Source of the DNA: Paractinoplanes polyasparticus
GTDB taxonomy: Bacteria > Actinomycetota > Actinomycetes > Mycobacteriales > Micromonosporaceae
Length of the DNA: 64,000 bases
Assembly: GCF_019710575.1 (NCBI RefSeq)
Contig: NZ_JAHWFK010000034.1
Coordinates: 186,001-250,000, forward strand
Direction of reading: 5' to 3'
A program made the position numbers and the translations under genes. The stretch's first letter is position 1. Each line of letters begins with the position of its first letter. The notes under the pieces were generated by a model, which was given only the letters and a program-made list of their open reading frames with translations, made no database searches and was not told the origin of the DNA. Of the stretch, positions 1-8,794 are shown piece after piece.

Positions 1-703
1 GCATCTCGGCGGCGGGCAGCGCGCACGCCAGCACGAGCCGCCGCTCGATGTCGCGGTCGGCAGTCACCAGCACCGAAGCGCAGGCCAGACCCTGCCGGAA
101 CTGACCCATCTCGAGCTGCATGCCGCGCCTCTCCCCCGCGGCGAGATCGGCCTCGAGCGCCTCGGGGGTGGTGAGCGTGGCCGGCGTGAACTGCCGCATG
201 CCGTAGTCGCGCAGGTAGCGCGCCCGCTGATCGGGGGTGAGCGTCGCCAGCAGGGCCTTGCCGAGCGCCGTGGCGTGGCCGCCCTCGTCGAAGCCGGGCG
301 ACATGTCGTCGACGAACGGCGACCGGGCGCCCTCGGCCGACGCGGTGATCGCTATGCGGCCGCCGACGAACCGGCCCAGATAGTGGGTGTAGCCACTGTC
401 GAGCGCGGCGCGCCGCAACGCCTCGCCGACGGCGGGCGGGCCGCGGAAGGCAGAGACCAGCTCGCGGTATCGGTCGGCGATCTCCAGGCCCACGATGTAC
501 GTGCCGTCCTCGCGGCGGATCACGTAGCCCTCGTAGGCGAGGGTGCGCACAAGGTGATACGTCGTCGCGACGGTCAATTCGCACCGTCGCGCTATCTGCT
601 TCACGGTGAGTCCGCGGGGCGCCCGGCCAACCGACTCGAGCACGCGCAGGGCACGTGACACGCTCCGAATCAGGTCGGACGGCTCCGCCAGGGGGTCGCG
701 CAC
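1..703 (-). CDS. IclR-family transcriptional regulator (partial, C-terminus outside window)
   Basis: Read directly from the reverse strand: a GTG start at 703 opens a frame that stays open to the window edge (about 234 codons). The N-terminal 60 residues form a winged helix typical of IclR proteins (ALRVLESV, then GLTVKQIARRCELTVATTY as recognition region). They are followed by an IclR ligand-binding domain with GHATALGKALLATL and a late GLACASV stretch. These regulators bind DNA as dimers or tetramers and sense small metabolites. It is divergent from the MFS transporter at 856, with 152 bp between the starts, so it probably controls that transporter and itself; the ligand cannot be told. The C-terminal end lies outside the window. 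Confidence 0.85.
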   Translation of the reverse strand, partial: MRDPLAEPSDLIRSVSRALRVLESVGRAPRGLTVKQIARRCELTVATTYHLVRTLAYEGYVIRREDGTYIVGLEIADRYRELVSAFRGPPAVGEALRRAALDSGYTHYLGRFVGGRIAITASAEGARSPFVDDMSPGFDEGGHATALGKALLATLTPDQRARYLRDYGMRQFTPATLTTPEALEADLAAGERRGMQLEMGQFRQGLACASVLVTADRDIERRLVLACALPAAEM

Positions 704-855
704 TGCTACCTCCGACGCCAGGGACTTACACCATATGAATAATCTTCCTCCGAGGGAATGCCAAAAGCGTGTGGATCACGGTCGATTTACACGACCCGTG
801 TGGTCATTAGCACTCAGCGCGCTCGGATGCATTCTGTCGGCCTAGTCTGCGAGAG

Positions 856-2031
856 ATGATCGACTCGCCCCCGGACGCGCCCACCAGCGCCTTACGAGCA
901 TCGATCGGCGCACTGACGACGACGATCGCTGTCAGCGTCCCGGTCTTCCTCGTCGGTGGCCTCGCCGTGCAGATCGGCGACGAGCTCCGGTTCTCGCCGG
1001 CCGGGCTCGGCCTGGCGGTCTCGGCCTACTTCGGCGCCAGCGCGCTCGCCTCGGTGCCGGCCGGTTACCTGGTCGAGCGGTTCGGCGCGACGCGCGTGTC
1101 GCGGGCCGGCATCGCCCTCGCCGTCGCCTCGTTGCTGGGCGTAGCAGCCTTCGCGAATACACTGTGGAGTCTCATCCTGATCCTCGCGCTGGGCGCCGCG
1201 GCCAACGCAATGGGGCAGCTGGCGAGCAATACGGCGCTGTCCCGGCACGTGCCGCCGCGGCGGCAGGGTCTCTCCTTCGGCATCAAGCAGGCCGCCATCC
1301 CGGTAGCGACGCTGCTGTCCGGCGCGGCCGTTCCCGTGGTCGCGCTGACCTTGGGCTGGCGGTGGGCGTTCGTCTTCGTCGCCGGACTGGCCGCGGCCAC
1401 GCTCCCACTGGTTCCGAACGAGCCCGCGGCGACCTCGGCGAAGTCGACGAAAACGGCGAAGCGGGCAACCGGGGCGCTCATCGTGATCGGCGTCGGCGCC
1501 ACCCTGGCCGCAGCGGCGGCGAACGCGCTCGGCACGTTCCTGGTCGACTCGGCCGTCGCTCGCGGTATTTCTCCGGGGCCGGCCGGCTTGGCCCTGACGC
1601 TGGGTAGCGCCGTCTGCGTCACGTCCCGCATTCTCGGCGGGTGGCTGGCCGACCGCCGGCCGGACCGGGCCATCACCATGATCTCCGGCCTGCTGCTGAC
1701 CGGAGCGATCGGGCTGAGCCTGCTCGCCGTGCCCGGCAGCCCGGCGCTCGTGGCCGGCGTGGTGCTGGGCTTCGGTTTCGGCTGGGCCTGGCCGGGCCTG
1801 ATGAACTTCGCAGTCGTCCGGCTGCACCCGCAGGCCCCCGCCGCCGCCACGTCGATCACCCAGACCGGGGTCTACGCGGGCGGCTGCATCGGGCCGCTCG
1901 GCCTGGGCACGCTGGCCACGGCCGCCGGCTATCCGACGATGTGGGTGGTCGCGGCCGTGGCGATGCTGGGCGCGGCCGCGGCAATGCTGCTCGGCAGCCA
2001 CCTCTTGCGCCGGCACGCGGCCACAGCCTGA
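856..2031 (+). CDS. MFS transporter
   Basis: A 391-residue hydrophobic protein with about twelve predicted membrane segments and the MFS loop 2-3 signature (GYLVERFGATRVSRAG, residues 70-85). A short basic loop with AKSTKTAKRAT near residue 200 is the usual central cytoplasmic loop between the two six-helix halves. The ATG at 856 is the first start after the divergent promoter region shared with the IclR regulator. The protein resembles single-component exporters or small organic acid transporters of the CynX/NimT kind, but the substrate is not readable. Regulation by the adjacent IclR protein is inferred from the divergent arrangement. Confidence 0.85.
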   Translation: MIDSPPDAPTSALRASIGALTTTIAVSVPVFLVGGLAVQIGDELRFSPAGLGLAVSAYFGASALASVPAGYLVERFGATRVSRAGIALAVASLLGVAAFANTLWSLILILALGAAANAMGQLASNTALSRHVPPRRQGLSFGIKQAAIPVATLLSGAAVPVVALTLGWRWAFVFVAGLAAATLPLVPNEPAATSAKSTKTAKRATGALIVIGVGATLAAAAANALGTFLVDSAVARGISPGPAGLALTLGSAVCVTSRILGGWLADRRPDRAITMISGLLLTGAIGLSLLAVPGSPALVAGVVLGFGFGWAWPGLMNFAVVRLHPQAPAAATSITQTGVYAGGCIGPLGLGTLATAAGYPTMWVVAAVAMLGAAAAMLLGSHLLRRHAATA

Positions 2032-2158
2032 GCCGGTCGGCGCCGGTAAAGAGATATCCACAGGTGAGGGCGTACGCGTGCCAGAAGTTGAAGTTGATCT
2101 TGCTGGCGCGACCCCTGGGGCCGTGCTGCCCAGACCCATGTGGCATCGTGAAAGCGTG

Positions 2159-3172
2159 GTGAGCACCGGTGATATGACGCTGTCGTCGCTCGGCCTCGAC
2201 ATCGATCCCGCGGTCGATGCGTCGGTGTCGGCGATGCTGGTCGCTGTGGAGGAGTCGTTGCGGGCCAACGTGGCCAGCGCCGACCCCCTGGTGGCCGAGG
2301 CCGCGCGCCATCTCGCCGACGCCGGCGGCAAGCGTTTCCGCCCGATGCTGGTGGCGCTCGGCGCCCAGTTCGGCGACCCGGCCGCGCCCGACATCATCGC
2401 CGCCGCCAACGTGGTCGAGCTGACCCACCTGGCCACGCTCTACCACGACGACGTCATGGACGAGGCGCCCAAGCGGCGCGGCGCCCCCAGCGCCAACGCC
2501 CGCTGGGGCAACTCGGTGGCGATCCTGGTCGGTGATTACCTGTTCGCCCAGGCGGCCGACCTGGCGGCCTCGCTCGGCCCCGAGGCGGTCCACCTGCAGG
2601 CGCGGACGTTCGCGCGGCTGGTGCACGGCCAGATCGCCGAGACGGTGGGTCCGCGCGGCACCGATCCGATCGAGCACTACCTGCACGTCATCACCGAGAA
2701 GACGGCCTCGCTGATCGCCACCTCGGCGCGCTTCGGCGGCATGTTCTCGGGTGCTCCGGCCGAGTTCGTCGAGGCCCTGGCGGCGTACGGCGAGACGATC
2801 GGCATCGCGTTCCAGCTCTCCGACGACCTGCTCGATATCGCCTCCGAGTCGGTGCAGTCGGGCAAGACTCCCGGCACCGACCTTCGCGAGGGCGTCCCGA
2901 CGCTGCCGGTGCTCTATGCACTGGCCGGCGACGACACCGACGCGTCGGCCGTGCGGCTGCGTGAGCTGCTGGCCGGCGGCCCGATCACCGACGACGGCCT
3001 GCACGCCGAGGCGCTGACGCTGCTGCGCGAATCGGCCGCGATGAAGAAGGCCCGCGAGACCGTCCGCTCCTACGCGGAGGAGGCGCGGTCCGCGCTCGCC
3101 CCGCTGCCCCAGGGTGACGCCAGGAGCGCGCTCGAGGGCCTCTGCGACTTCATCGCCGACCGTACGAGCTGA
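2159..3172 (+). CDS. Polyprenyl diphosphate synthase (trans-isoprenyl chain elongation)
   Basis: All-trans polyprenyl synthase that condenses isopentenyl diphosphate onto an allylic primer, most likely to make the menaquinone side chain. The first Asp-rich motif is DDVMD at residues 97-101 and the second is SDDLLD around 221-226; GGKRFRP near the N-terminus is the usual IPP-binding basic motif. About 337 residues, the family length. The frame is open from a GTG at 2078; I chose the GTG at 2159 because homology begins about 10 residues later (SSLGLDIDPAV), with an ATG at 2174 as alternative. It converges on the nuo operon and lies near ubiE and the MenJ-like reductase, supporting a quinone role. 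Chain length cannot be read. Its last codons and stop are repeated downstream (3158-3328). Confidence 0.88.
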   Translation: MSTGDMTLSSLGLDIDPAVDASVSAMLVAVEESLRANVASADPLVAEAARHLADAGGKRFRPMLVALGAQFGDPAAPDIIAAANVVELTHLATLYHDDVMDEAPKRRGAPSANARWGNSVAILVGDYLFAQAADLAASLGPEAVHLQARTFARLVHGQIAETVGPRGTDPIEHYLHVITEKTASLIATSARFGGMFSGAPAEFVEALAAYGETIGIAFQLSDDLLDIASESVQSGKTPGTDLREGVPTLPVLYALAGDDTDASAVRLRELLAGGPITDDGLHAEALTLLRESAAMKKARETVRSYAEEARSALAPLPQGDARSALEGLCDFIADRTS

Positions 3173-3328
3173 GCCGACCCCGCACGCCGAGCCAGCCCCG
3201 CACAAGCTGAGCCAGCCGCGCACAAAGCTGAGCCAGCCCCGCACGCCGAGCCAGCCCCGCACAAGCTGAACCAGCACCGTACGCCGAGCCGGCCTCGCAC
3301 AAGCTGAACCAGCCCCGTATGCCGAGCG
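3158..3328. repeat. Degenerate tandem repeat seeded by the 3' end of the polyprenyl synthase gene
   Basis: Nine imperfect units of 18-21 bp in a row. The first (3158-3175) is the gene's own last codons, stop and three more bases. Two forms then alternate, a long form like agccccgcacaagctgaacc and a short form like agccccgcacgccgagcc, giving a higher-order period of about 38 bp. The intergenic region 3173-3483 (311 bp) holds only this array, some unassigned sequence and the nuoN terminator. Nothing in it looks like a gene. Confidence 0.8.
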
Positions 3329-3439
3329 GGCGTCATAAGAAACGCTGCCGCAGCACAAAGAGCCGGTGCGCACGCCGGACCGGGACGGCGCGCGAGCCGA
3401 TGCCGGAGCGAGGCTTGGCCGATCGCGCCGGCCCACAGA

Positions 3440-3469
3440 AAGGGCCCCGGCACCATCGCCGAGGCCCTT
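3440..3469 (-). terminator. Probable transcription terminator of the nuo operon
   Basis: An inverted repeat just after the nuoN stop codon: aagggcc (3440-3446) pairs with ggccctt (3463-3469), and the stem continues inward with CGGC/GCCG after a one-base mismatch. The loop is about 6 nt. There is no long T tract, as usual in high-GC actinobacteria. It may serve both convergent transcripts. Confidence 0.6.
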
Positions 3470-3483
3470 ACGCACAGCTGAAA

Positions 3484-5016
3484 TCAGCGGACGAACTGCG
3501 CCGCGTCTCTCGTCAGGTCGATCAGCGGGGCCGGCACGACGCCCAGGGCGATCGTGGCGACCACCCCGATGACCAGTGCGGCCGAAGTCAGGAAGCCCGG
3601 GATCGACACCGTCGGCGTCGACTCGTTGGGCTCCGACAGCCACAGCAGCACGACCACCCGCAGGTACGGGAAGGCCAGCAGCATGCTGGTGATCACGCCG
3701 AACACGACGAGCCAGGTCTGGCCCCCCTCGATGGCCGCTCCGAAGACCGCGAACTTGGCCGTGAAACCGCTGGTCAGCGGGATACCGGCGAACGCCAGCA
3801 GGATGAACGTGAAGGCGGCCGCGACCAGCGGGCTCTTGCGCCCCAGACCGGCCCACCGGGCGAGGTGGGTGGCCTCACCGTCGGCGTCCCGCACCAGGGT
3901 CACGATGCCGAAGGCGGCGAGGACCGAGAAGCCGTACGCCACCAGGTAGAACATCGTGCTGCTGAGGCCGTTCTCGTTGAGCGCGAGCACACCGACCAGC
4001 AGATAGCCGGCGTTGGCGACCGACGAGTAGGCCAGCAGGCGCTTCATGTCGGTCTGCGTGATCGCGAGGATCGCGCCGACCAGCATGGTGAGCACCGCGA
4101 TCGTGCCCAGGACAGGCTGGAAGTCCCAGCGCACCCCGTCGAAGGCCACGTAGAGCACCCGCAGCAGCGCACCGAACGCGGCGACCTTGGTGCAGGCCGC
4201 CATCAGCGCGGTGACCGGCGTCGGCGCGCCCTGGTAGACGTCCGGCGTCCACACGTGGAACGGGGCCAGCGCCGCCTTGAACAGCAGACCGATCGCGATC
4301 AGGGCCAGGCCGCCGTAGAGCAGCACCTGGCTGCGCTGCGGGTCGGCCACCGCCGCGTGCACCTGGGCCAGCGCGACGCCGCCCGAGAAGCCGTACATGA
4401 GGGCCACGCCGAACAGGAAGAACGCCGACGCGTACGAGCCGAGCAGGAAGTACTTGAGCGCGGCCTCCTGGCTGAGCAGGCGACGCCGGCGGGCGAGCGC
4501 GCACAGCAGGTACAGCGGCAGCGAGAAGACCTCGAGCGCGATGAACATGGTGAGCAGGTCGTTCGCGGCGACGAAGAGCAGCATGCCGCCGAGCGCGAAG
4601 ATGGTGAGCGGGTAGACCTCGGTGGCACCGGACTGGTCGCCCGCCTGCTTGAGGTCCTTCTGCGAGCCCACGGTGATCGCGGCCTGCGAGACGAACGGGC
4701 CGCCCCGCTCGATCGAGCGCTCGCCGATCAACATCAGCGACACCAGACCGAGGGCCAGGATCGCGCCCTGCAAAAACAGCGTGGGCCCGTCGACCGCGAC
4801 CGCGCCGCCGATCGTGATCTTGCGGGTGTCGTGCTGAGCGATCACCGCGATGAACGACGCCGTGACCGCCAGGAACGCCAGCGTCAGCTGGATCACGTGC
4901 CGCAACCGGCGGGGCGTGAACACCTCGAGCAGGATGCCGACGCACGCCGCCCCGAAGAGGATCAGCATCGGCAGCAGCGCGCCGTAGTCGATGCCGGGTA
5001 GTTTCAGGTCCTCCAT
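3484..5016 (-). CDS. nuoN: NADH-quinone oxidoreductase subunit N
   Basis: Antiporter-like membrane subunit of complex I (510 residues, about 14 membrane helices), part of the proton-translocating arm together with NuoL and NuoM. The family core is visible: a Lys-containing helix around ALKYFLLGSYASAFFLFG, and FHVWTPDVYQGAPTPVTALM with the conserved proline- and histidine-containing segment. The ATG at 5016 follows the nuoM stop by 2 bp, so translation is coupled. It is the last gene of the nuoA-N operon and is followed by a hairpin terminator at 3440-3469. Confidence 0.95.
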   Translation of the reverse strand: MEDLKLPGIDYGALLPMLILFGAACVGILLEVFTPRRLRHVIQLTLAFLAVTASFIAVIAQHDTRKITIGGAVAVDGPTLFLQGAILALGLVSLMLIGERSIERGGPFVSQAAITVGSQKDLKQAGDQSGATEVYPLTIFALGGMLLFVAANDLLTMFIALEVFSLPLYLLCALARRRRLLSQEAALKYFLLGSYASAFFLFGVALMYGFSGGVALAQVHAAVADPQRSQVLLYGGLALIAIGLLFKAALAPFHVWTPDVYQGAPTPVTALMAACTKVAAFGALLRVLYVAFDGVRWDFQPVLGTIAVLTMLVGAILAITQTDMKRLLAYSSVANAGYLLVGVLALNENGLSSTMFYLVAYGFSVLAAFGIVTLVRDADGEATHLARWAGLGRKSPLVAAAFTFILLAFAGIPLTSGFTAKFAVFGAAIEGGQTWLVVFGVITSMLLAFPYLRVVVLLWLSEPNESTPTVSIPGFLTSAALVIGVVATIALGVVPAPLIDLTRDAAQFVR

Positions 5017-5018
5017 GG

Positions 5019-6560
5019 CTAGCGCGCCACCCTTTCGTTAGCGACGACCGCCGTCGGTCCCGGATCCTGCACCCCGACGTCCTGCATGGTCGCCTCGACC
5101 GCGGGGTTGATCACATCGGTGACCGGCTTGGGATAGAAGCCGAGCAGGATGATGAGCAGGATCAACGGGGCTACCACGAACTTCTCGCGGAGCGTGATGT
5201 CCTTGCGCATCTCCGGCACCTCGGCGAGGGCCGGATTGAGCTCGCCCTGCGTGGTGCGCTGCACCATCCAGAGCACGTAGGCGGCGGCCAGGATGATGCC
5301 GGTCGTGGCCACCACCGCATACGCCGGGTGCACCGTGAACGTGCCGATCAGCACCAGGAACTCGCTGATGAACGGGGCCGTGCCGGGCAGCGCCAGCGAG
5401 GCCAGACCGGCGAAGAAGAACACCCCGGCCAGCACCGGGACGAGCTTGCCGGCGCCGCCGAAGTCGCTGATCAGGTTGGAGCCGCGGCGGGCGACGAACA
5501 TGCCGACCACGATGAACAGCAGACCGGTCGCCAGGCCGTGGTTGACCATGTAGAGCACCGAGCCCGTGCCGGCCTGGGTGGTGAAGGCGAAGATGCCGAT
5601 GCCGATGAAGCCGAAGTGGGCGATCGACGTGTACGACACCAGGCGCTTCAGATCGTTCTGGCCGACCGCCAGCAGCGCGGCGTAGATGATGCCGATCACG
5701 CCGAGCACCAGCGCCGCCGGCGCGAACCAGCGGGACGCCTCCGGGAAGAGCGAGAGGCAGTAGCGCAGGATTCCGAACGTGCCCACCTTGTCCATCACGC
5801 CGACGAGCAGCGCGGCGGCGCCGGCCGGGGCCGCACCACCGGCATCCGGCAACCAGGTGTGGAACGGGAAGAACGGGGCCTTGATCGCGAACGCCACGAA
5901 GAAGCCGAGGAACAGCCAGCGGGCCGTGTTCTGGTCGATCGACGTGGCCGCCTCGGCGAGCTTGCCGAAGTCGAACGTGTTACCGCCGACCACCCACAGC
6001 CCGATGACCGCGGCCAGCATGAACAGACCGCCGACCAGGCTGTAGAGGAAGAACTTGACCGCCGCGTACTGGCGTCGCTGCCCGCCGAACGACCCGATGA
6101 TGAAGTACATCGGGATCAGCATGACCTCGAAGAATACGTAGAACAGGAAGATGTCGGCGGCCGCGAAGACGCCGATCATCGTGAACTCGAAGGCCAGCAG
6201 CAGCGAGAAGTAGATCGGGGCCGAGCGGTTGCTCTTCTCGACGTCGTGCCACGAGGCCAGGATCACGACCGGGAACAGGATCGCGATCAGCATCAGCATG
6301 ACGAGCGCGATGCCGTCGGCCGCGAAGGTGAACCGGGCGTCCCAGGACGGGATCCAGGCGTACGACTCGCGGAACTGGAAGCGGTCGCCGCCCACGTTGA
6401 AGGCGATCCACATGAAGATGCTCAGCACGAGCACGACCAGCGACCATCCGAACGCGATGGTCTTGGCCAGCTCGGCCTTCTGCCGCGGAACGAGCGCCAC
6501 GACGACTGCGCCGACGAGCGGCAGCAACGTCAGAATGGACAAAAACGGAAAGTCGTTCAC
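5019..6560 (-). CDS. nuoM: NADH-quinone oxidoreductase subunit M
   Basis: Membrane antiporter-like subunit of complex I, 513 residues. I place the start at the GTG at 6560, where the protein begins VNDFPFLSILTLLPLVGA; the open frame upstream is the shadow of nuoL. The stop of nuoL and this GTG overlap as GTGA. Conserved segments include FYVFFEVMLIPMYFIIGSFGG (with the essential Glu of helix 5), FPFHTWLPDAGGAAPAGAA, and SLALPGTAPFISEF. In E. coli NuoM and relatives a glutamate in the FFE segment and a lysine further on are needed for proton pumping; the glutamate is present. Confidence 0.95.
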   Translation of the reverse strand: MNDFPFLSILTLLPLVGAVVVALVPRQKAELAKTIAFGWSLVVLVLSIFMWIAFNVGGDRFQFRESYAWIPSWDARFTFAADGIALVMLMLIAILFPVVILASWHDVEKSNRSAPIYFSLLLAFEFTMIGVFAAADIFLFYVFFEVMLIPMYFIIGSFGGQRRQYAAVKFFLYSLVGGLFMLAAVIGLWVVGGNTFDFGKLAEAATSIDQNTARWLFLGFFVAFAIKAPFFPFHTWLPDAGGAAPAGAAALLVGVMDKVGTFGILRYCLSLFPEASRWFAPAALVLGVIGIIYAALLAVGQNDLKRLVSYTSIAHFGFIGIGIFAFTTQAGTGSVLYMVNHGLATGLLFIVVGMFVARRGSNLISDFGGAGKLVPVLAGVFFFAGLASLALPGTAPFISEFLVLIGTFTVHPAYAVVATTGIILAAAYVLWMVQRTTQGELNPALAEVPEMRKDITLREKFVVAPLILLIILLGFYPKPVTDVINPAVEATMQDVGVQDPGPTAVVANERVAR

Positions 6561-8482
6561 GCCAACCACCCAAGCTGGATCGCGAGGAAGGCGCCGACGA
6601 CAAGAACGGCACCGGTGAGCATCGAGAGGGCATACGACCGTACGAAGCCGGTCTGCAGCCTGCGGAGCCGGCCGGACGTGCCGCCGATGCCGGCCGCGAT
6701 GCCGTTGACCAGCCCGTCGACACCCCTGTTGTCGAGGAAGACCAGCGCCCGGGTGAGGTAGATGCCGGGTCGCTCGAACACCGCCTCGTTGATCGCGTCG
6801 GTGTAGAGGTTGCGGCGGGCCGCGGTCACCACGACACCGGCCGGCTGCTCCTGCAGGGCCGTCCCGTTGCGGAACAGCGCCCAGGCCAGACCCGCGCCGA
6901 GCACGGTCACCACCAGGCTGAGGATGGTGATCAGCGAGTGCGACAGGACCGCCTCGTGGTGAGCCTCCTCCGCGCCGAAGACCGGCTCGAGCCAGCCGGG
7001 CACCGAGGTGGACATCAGCCAGCCGGCGCCGATCGAGCCGAGGGCCAGCAACACCAGGGGCACGGTCATGATGTACGGCGACTCGTGCGGATGCTTGTTG
7101 TCCTCGGTGTACCGCTCGGGCCCGTGGAAGGTCAGCACGAACAGCCGCGTCATGTAGAAGGCGGTGAGGCCCGCGCCGAGCAGCGCCGCCATGCCGTACA
7201 ACCAGGAGGTCCAGTCGCCGCGCTCGAACGCCGCCGCGATGATCGGCTCCTTCGAGAAGTAGCCGGACAGCGGCGGGATGCCGATGATCGCGAGCCAGCC
7301 CATCATGAAGGTGAGCCAGGTCCACTTCATGTATTTGCGCAGGCCGCCGAAGCGCCGGATGTCGACCTGGTCGTGCATGCCGTGCATGACCGAGCCGGCG
7401 CCGAGGAACATGTTGGCCTTGAAGAAGCCGTGCGCCAGCAGGTGGATGATCGCCAGCGCGTACGCCCCGCCGCCGAGCCCGACGCCGAGGAACATGTAGC
7501 CGATCTGGCTCACGGTGGACCAGGCCAGCACCCGCTTGATGTCGTCCTTGGCCGCGCCGATGATGCAGCCCATCAGCAGCGTGAGCGCGCCCACGCTGAC
7601 CACGACCGTCTGCAGCACCGTGTTGGCGGTGAAGATGGCGTTGGAACGGGCGATCAGATAGACGCCCGCGGTGACCATCGTCGCCGCGTGGATGAGGGCC
7701 GAGACCGGGGTCGGGCCCTCCATGGCGTCGGGCAACCAGGCGTGCAGCGGGAACTGACCGGACTTGCCGGCCGCGCCGAGCAGCAGCAGCAGGCCCAGGA
7801 CCAGCACCGTGGTCGACGACAGGGCGCTGACGTTGCCGAAGACCTCGTCGTACTGGGTGGTGCCGAGCGTCGCGAACATGACGAAGATGCCGATGGCCAG
7901 GCCGGCGTCGCCGACCCGGTTCATCAGGAACGCCTTCTTGCCCGCGGTCGCCGCCGAGGGCCGCGTGTACCAGAACGAGATCAGCAGGTAGGACGCGAGA
8001 CCGACGCCCTCCCAGCCGAAGTAGAGCATCACGTAGTTGTTGCCGAGGACGAGCAACAACATGGCCGCGACGAAGAGGTTGAAGTAGCCGAAGAACTTAC
8101 GCCGGCCCGGGTCGTGCTCCATGTAGCCGACCGCGTACAGGTGGATCAGCGAGCCGACGCCCGTGATCAGCAGGACGAAGACGCCGGCCAGCGGGTCGAA
8201 CAGCAGCCCGAAGTCGACGTGCAGGTTCCCGACGGCGATGAAGTCCCACATGCTCAGCTGGGCCGACCGCGCTTCCGCGTCGAGCCCGCGCAGGTTGAGG
8301 AAGAAGACCAACCCGAGTACGAAGGAGGCCGCCACCGCAAGGACGCCCAGCCAGTGCCCCCACTTGTCGGCCCGCTTGCCGAGCAGCAGCAGGATAGCGG
8401 CGCTGGCCAGCGGAATGGCTACGAGCAGCCAGATCCCGCTGAGCACCCCCGACGCGGGGGCGTACTCCACTGTCTGTTCCAC
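6557..8482 (-). CDS. nuoL: NADH-quinone oxidoreductase subunit L
   Basis: The largest antiporter-like subunit of complex I (641 residues, about 16 membrane helices plus the long lateral C-terminal helix). Typical segments are YFGWEGVGLASYLLISFWY, FPLHAWLPDAMEGPTPVSAL and a hydrophilic stretch before the last helices (DAINEAVFERPGIYLTRAL). The ATG at 8482 gives MEQTVEYAPASGVLSGIWLL and lies 12 bp after nuoK. The downstream end overlaps nuoM by 4 bp. It forms the distal end of the proton-pumping arm. Confidence 0.95.
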   Translation of the reverse strand: MEQTVEYAPASGVLSGIWLLVAIPLASAAILLLLGKRADKWGHWLGVLAVAASFVLGLVFFLNLRGLDAEARSAQLSMWDFIAVGNLHVDFGLLFDPLAGVFVLLITGVGSLIHLYAVGYMEHDPGRRKFFGYFNLFVAAMLLLVLGNNYVMLYFGWEGVGLASYLLISFWYTRPSAATAGKKAFLMNRVGDAGLAIGIFVMFATLGTTQYDEVFGNVSALSSTTVLVLGLLLLLGAAGKSGQFPLHAWLPDAMEGPTPVSALIHAATMVTAGVYLIARSNAIFTANTVLQTVVVSVGALTLLMGCIIGAAKDDIKRVLAWSTVSQIGYMFLGVGLGGGAYALAIIHLLAHGFFKANMFLGAGSVMHGMHDQVDIRRFGGLRKYMKWTWLTFMMGWLAIIGIPPLSGYFSKEPIIAAAFERGDWTSWLYGMAALLGAGLTAFYMTRLFVLTFHGPERYTEDNKHPHESPYIMTVPLVLLALGSIGAGWLMSTSVPGWLEPVFGAEEAHHEAVLSHSLITILSLVVTVLGAGLAWALFRNGTALQEQPAGVVVTAARRNLYTDAINEAVFERPGIYLTRALVFLDNRGVDGLVNGIAAGIGGTSGRLRRLQTGFVRSYALSMLTGAVLVVGAFLAIQLGWLA

Positions 8483-8494
8483 GTGAAGGCCCCT

Positions 8495-8794
8495 TTAGTA
8501 CTTCAGAAGGTTCGCGTCGTCGACGCTCGCCGAGCGCCGCGTACGGAAGATCGACATGATGATCGCGAGACCCACCACGACCTCGGCGGCCGCGACGACC
8601 ATCACGAAGAACGAGATGATCTGGCCGTCCAGGGTGCCGTTGATGCGGCTGAAGGTCACCAGCGCGAGGTTCGCGGCGTTGAGCATGAGCTCGATGCACA
8701 TGAAGAGCACGATGGCGTTGCGGCGAACGAGCACCCCGGCGGCGCCGATGGTGAACAGGATCGCCGCAAGCACCAGGTAGTAGTCGGGGGTCAT
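8495..8794 (-). CDS. nuoK: NADH-quinone oxidoreductase subunit K
   Basis: Small three-helix membrane subunit of complex I (99 residues, the normal length). The two conserved membrane glutamates needed for proton transfer are seen in FMCIELMLNAANL and in VVAAAEVVVGLAI. The ATG overlaps the nuoJ stop as ATGA. It is the bacterial counterpart of mitochondrial ND4L. Confidence 0.95.
   Translation of the reverse strand: MTPDYYLVLAAILFTIGAAGVLVRRNAIVLFMCIELMLNAANLALVTFSRINGTLDGQIISFFVMVVAAAEVVVGLAIIMSIFRTRRSASVDDANLLKY

Noticed and set aside
2054..2062. DnaA-box-like atatccaca
   Set aside because: A single box with one mismatch and no cluster, dnaA/dnaN genes or AT-rich unwinding region nearby, so it is not an origin.
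892..2436. Large minus-strand open frame over the MFS gene
   Set aside because: It is the antisense shadow of the MFS gene and polyprenyl synthase start, with an Arg/Gly-rich composition and no motifs.
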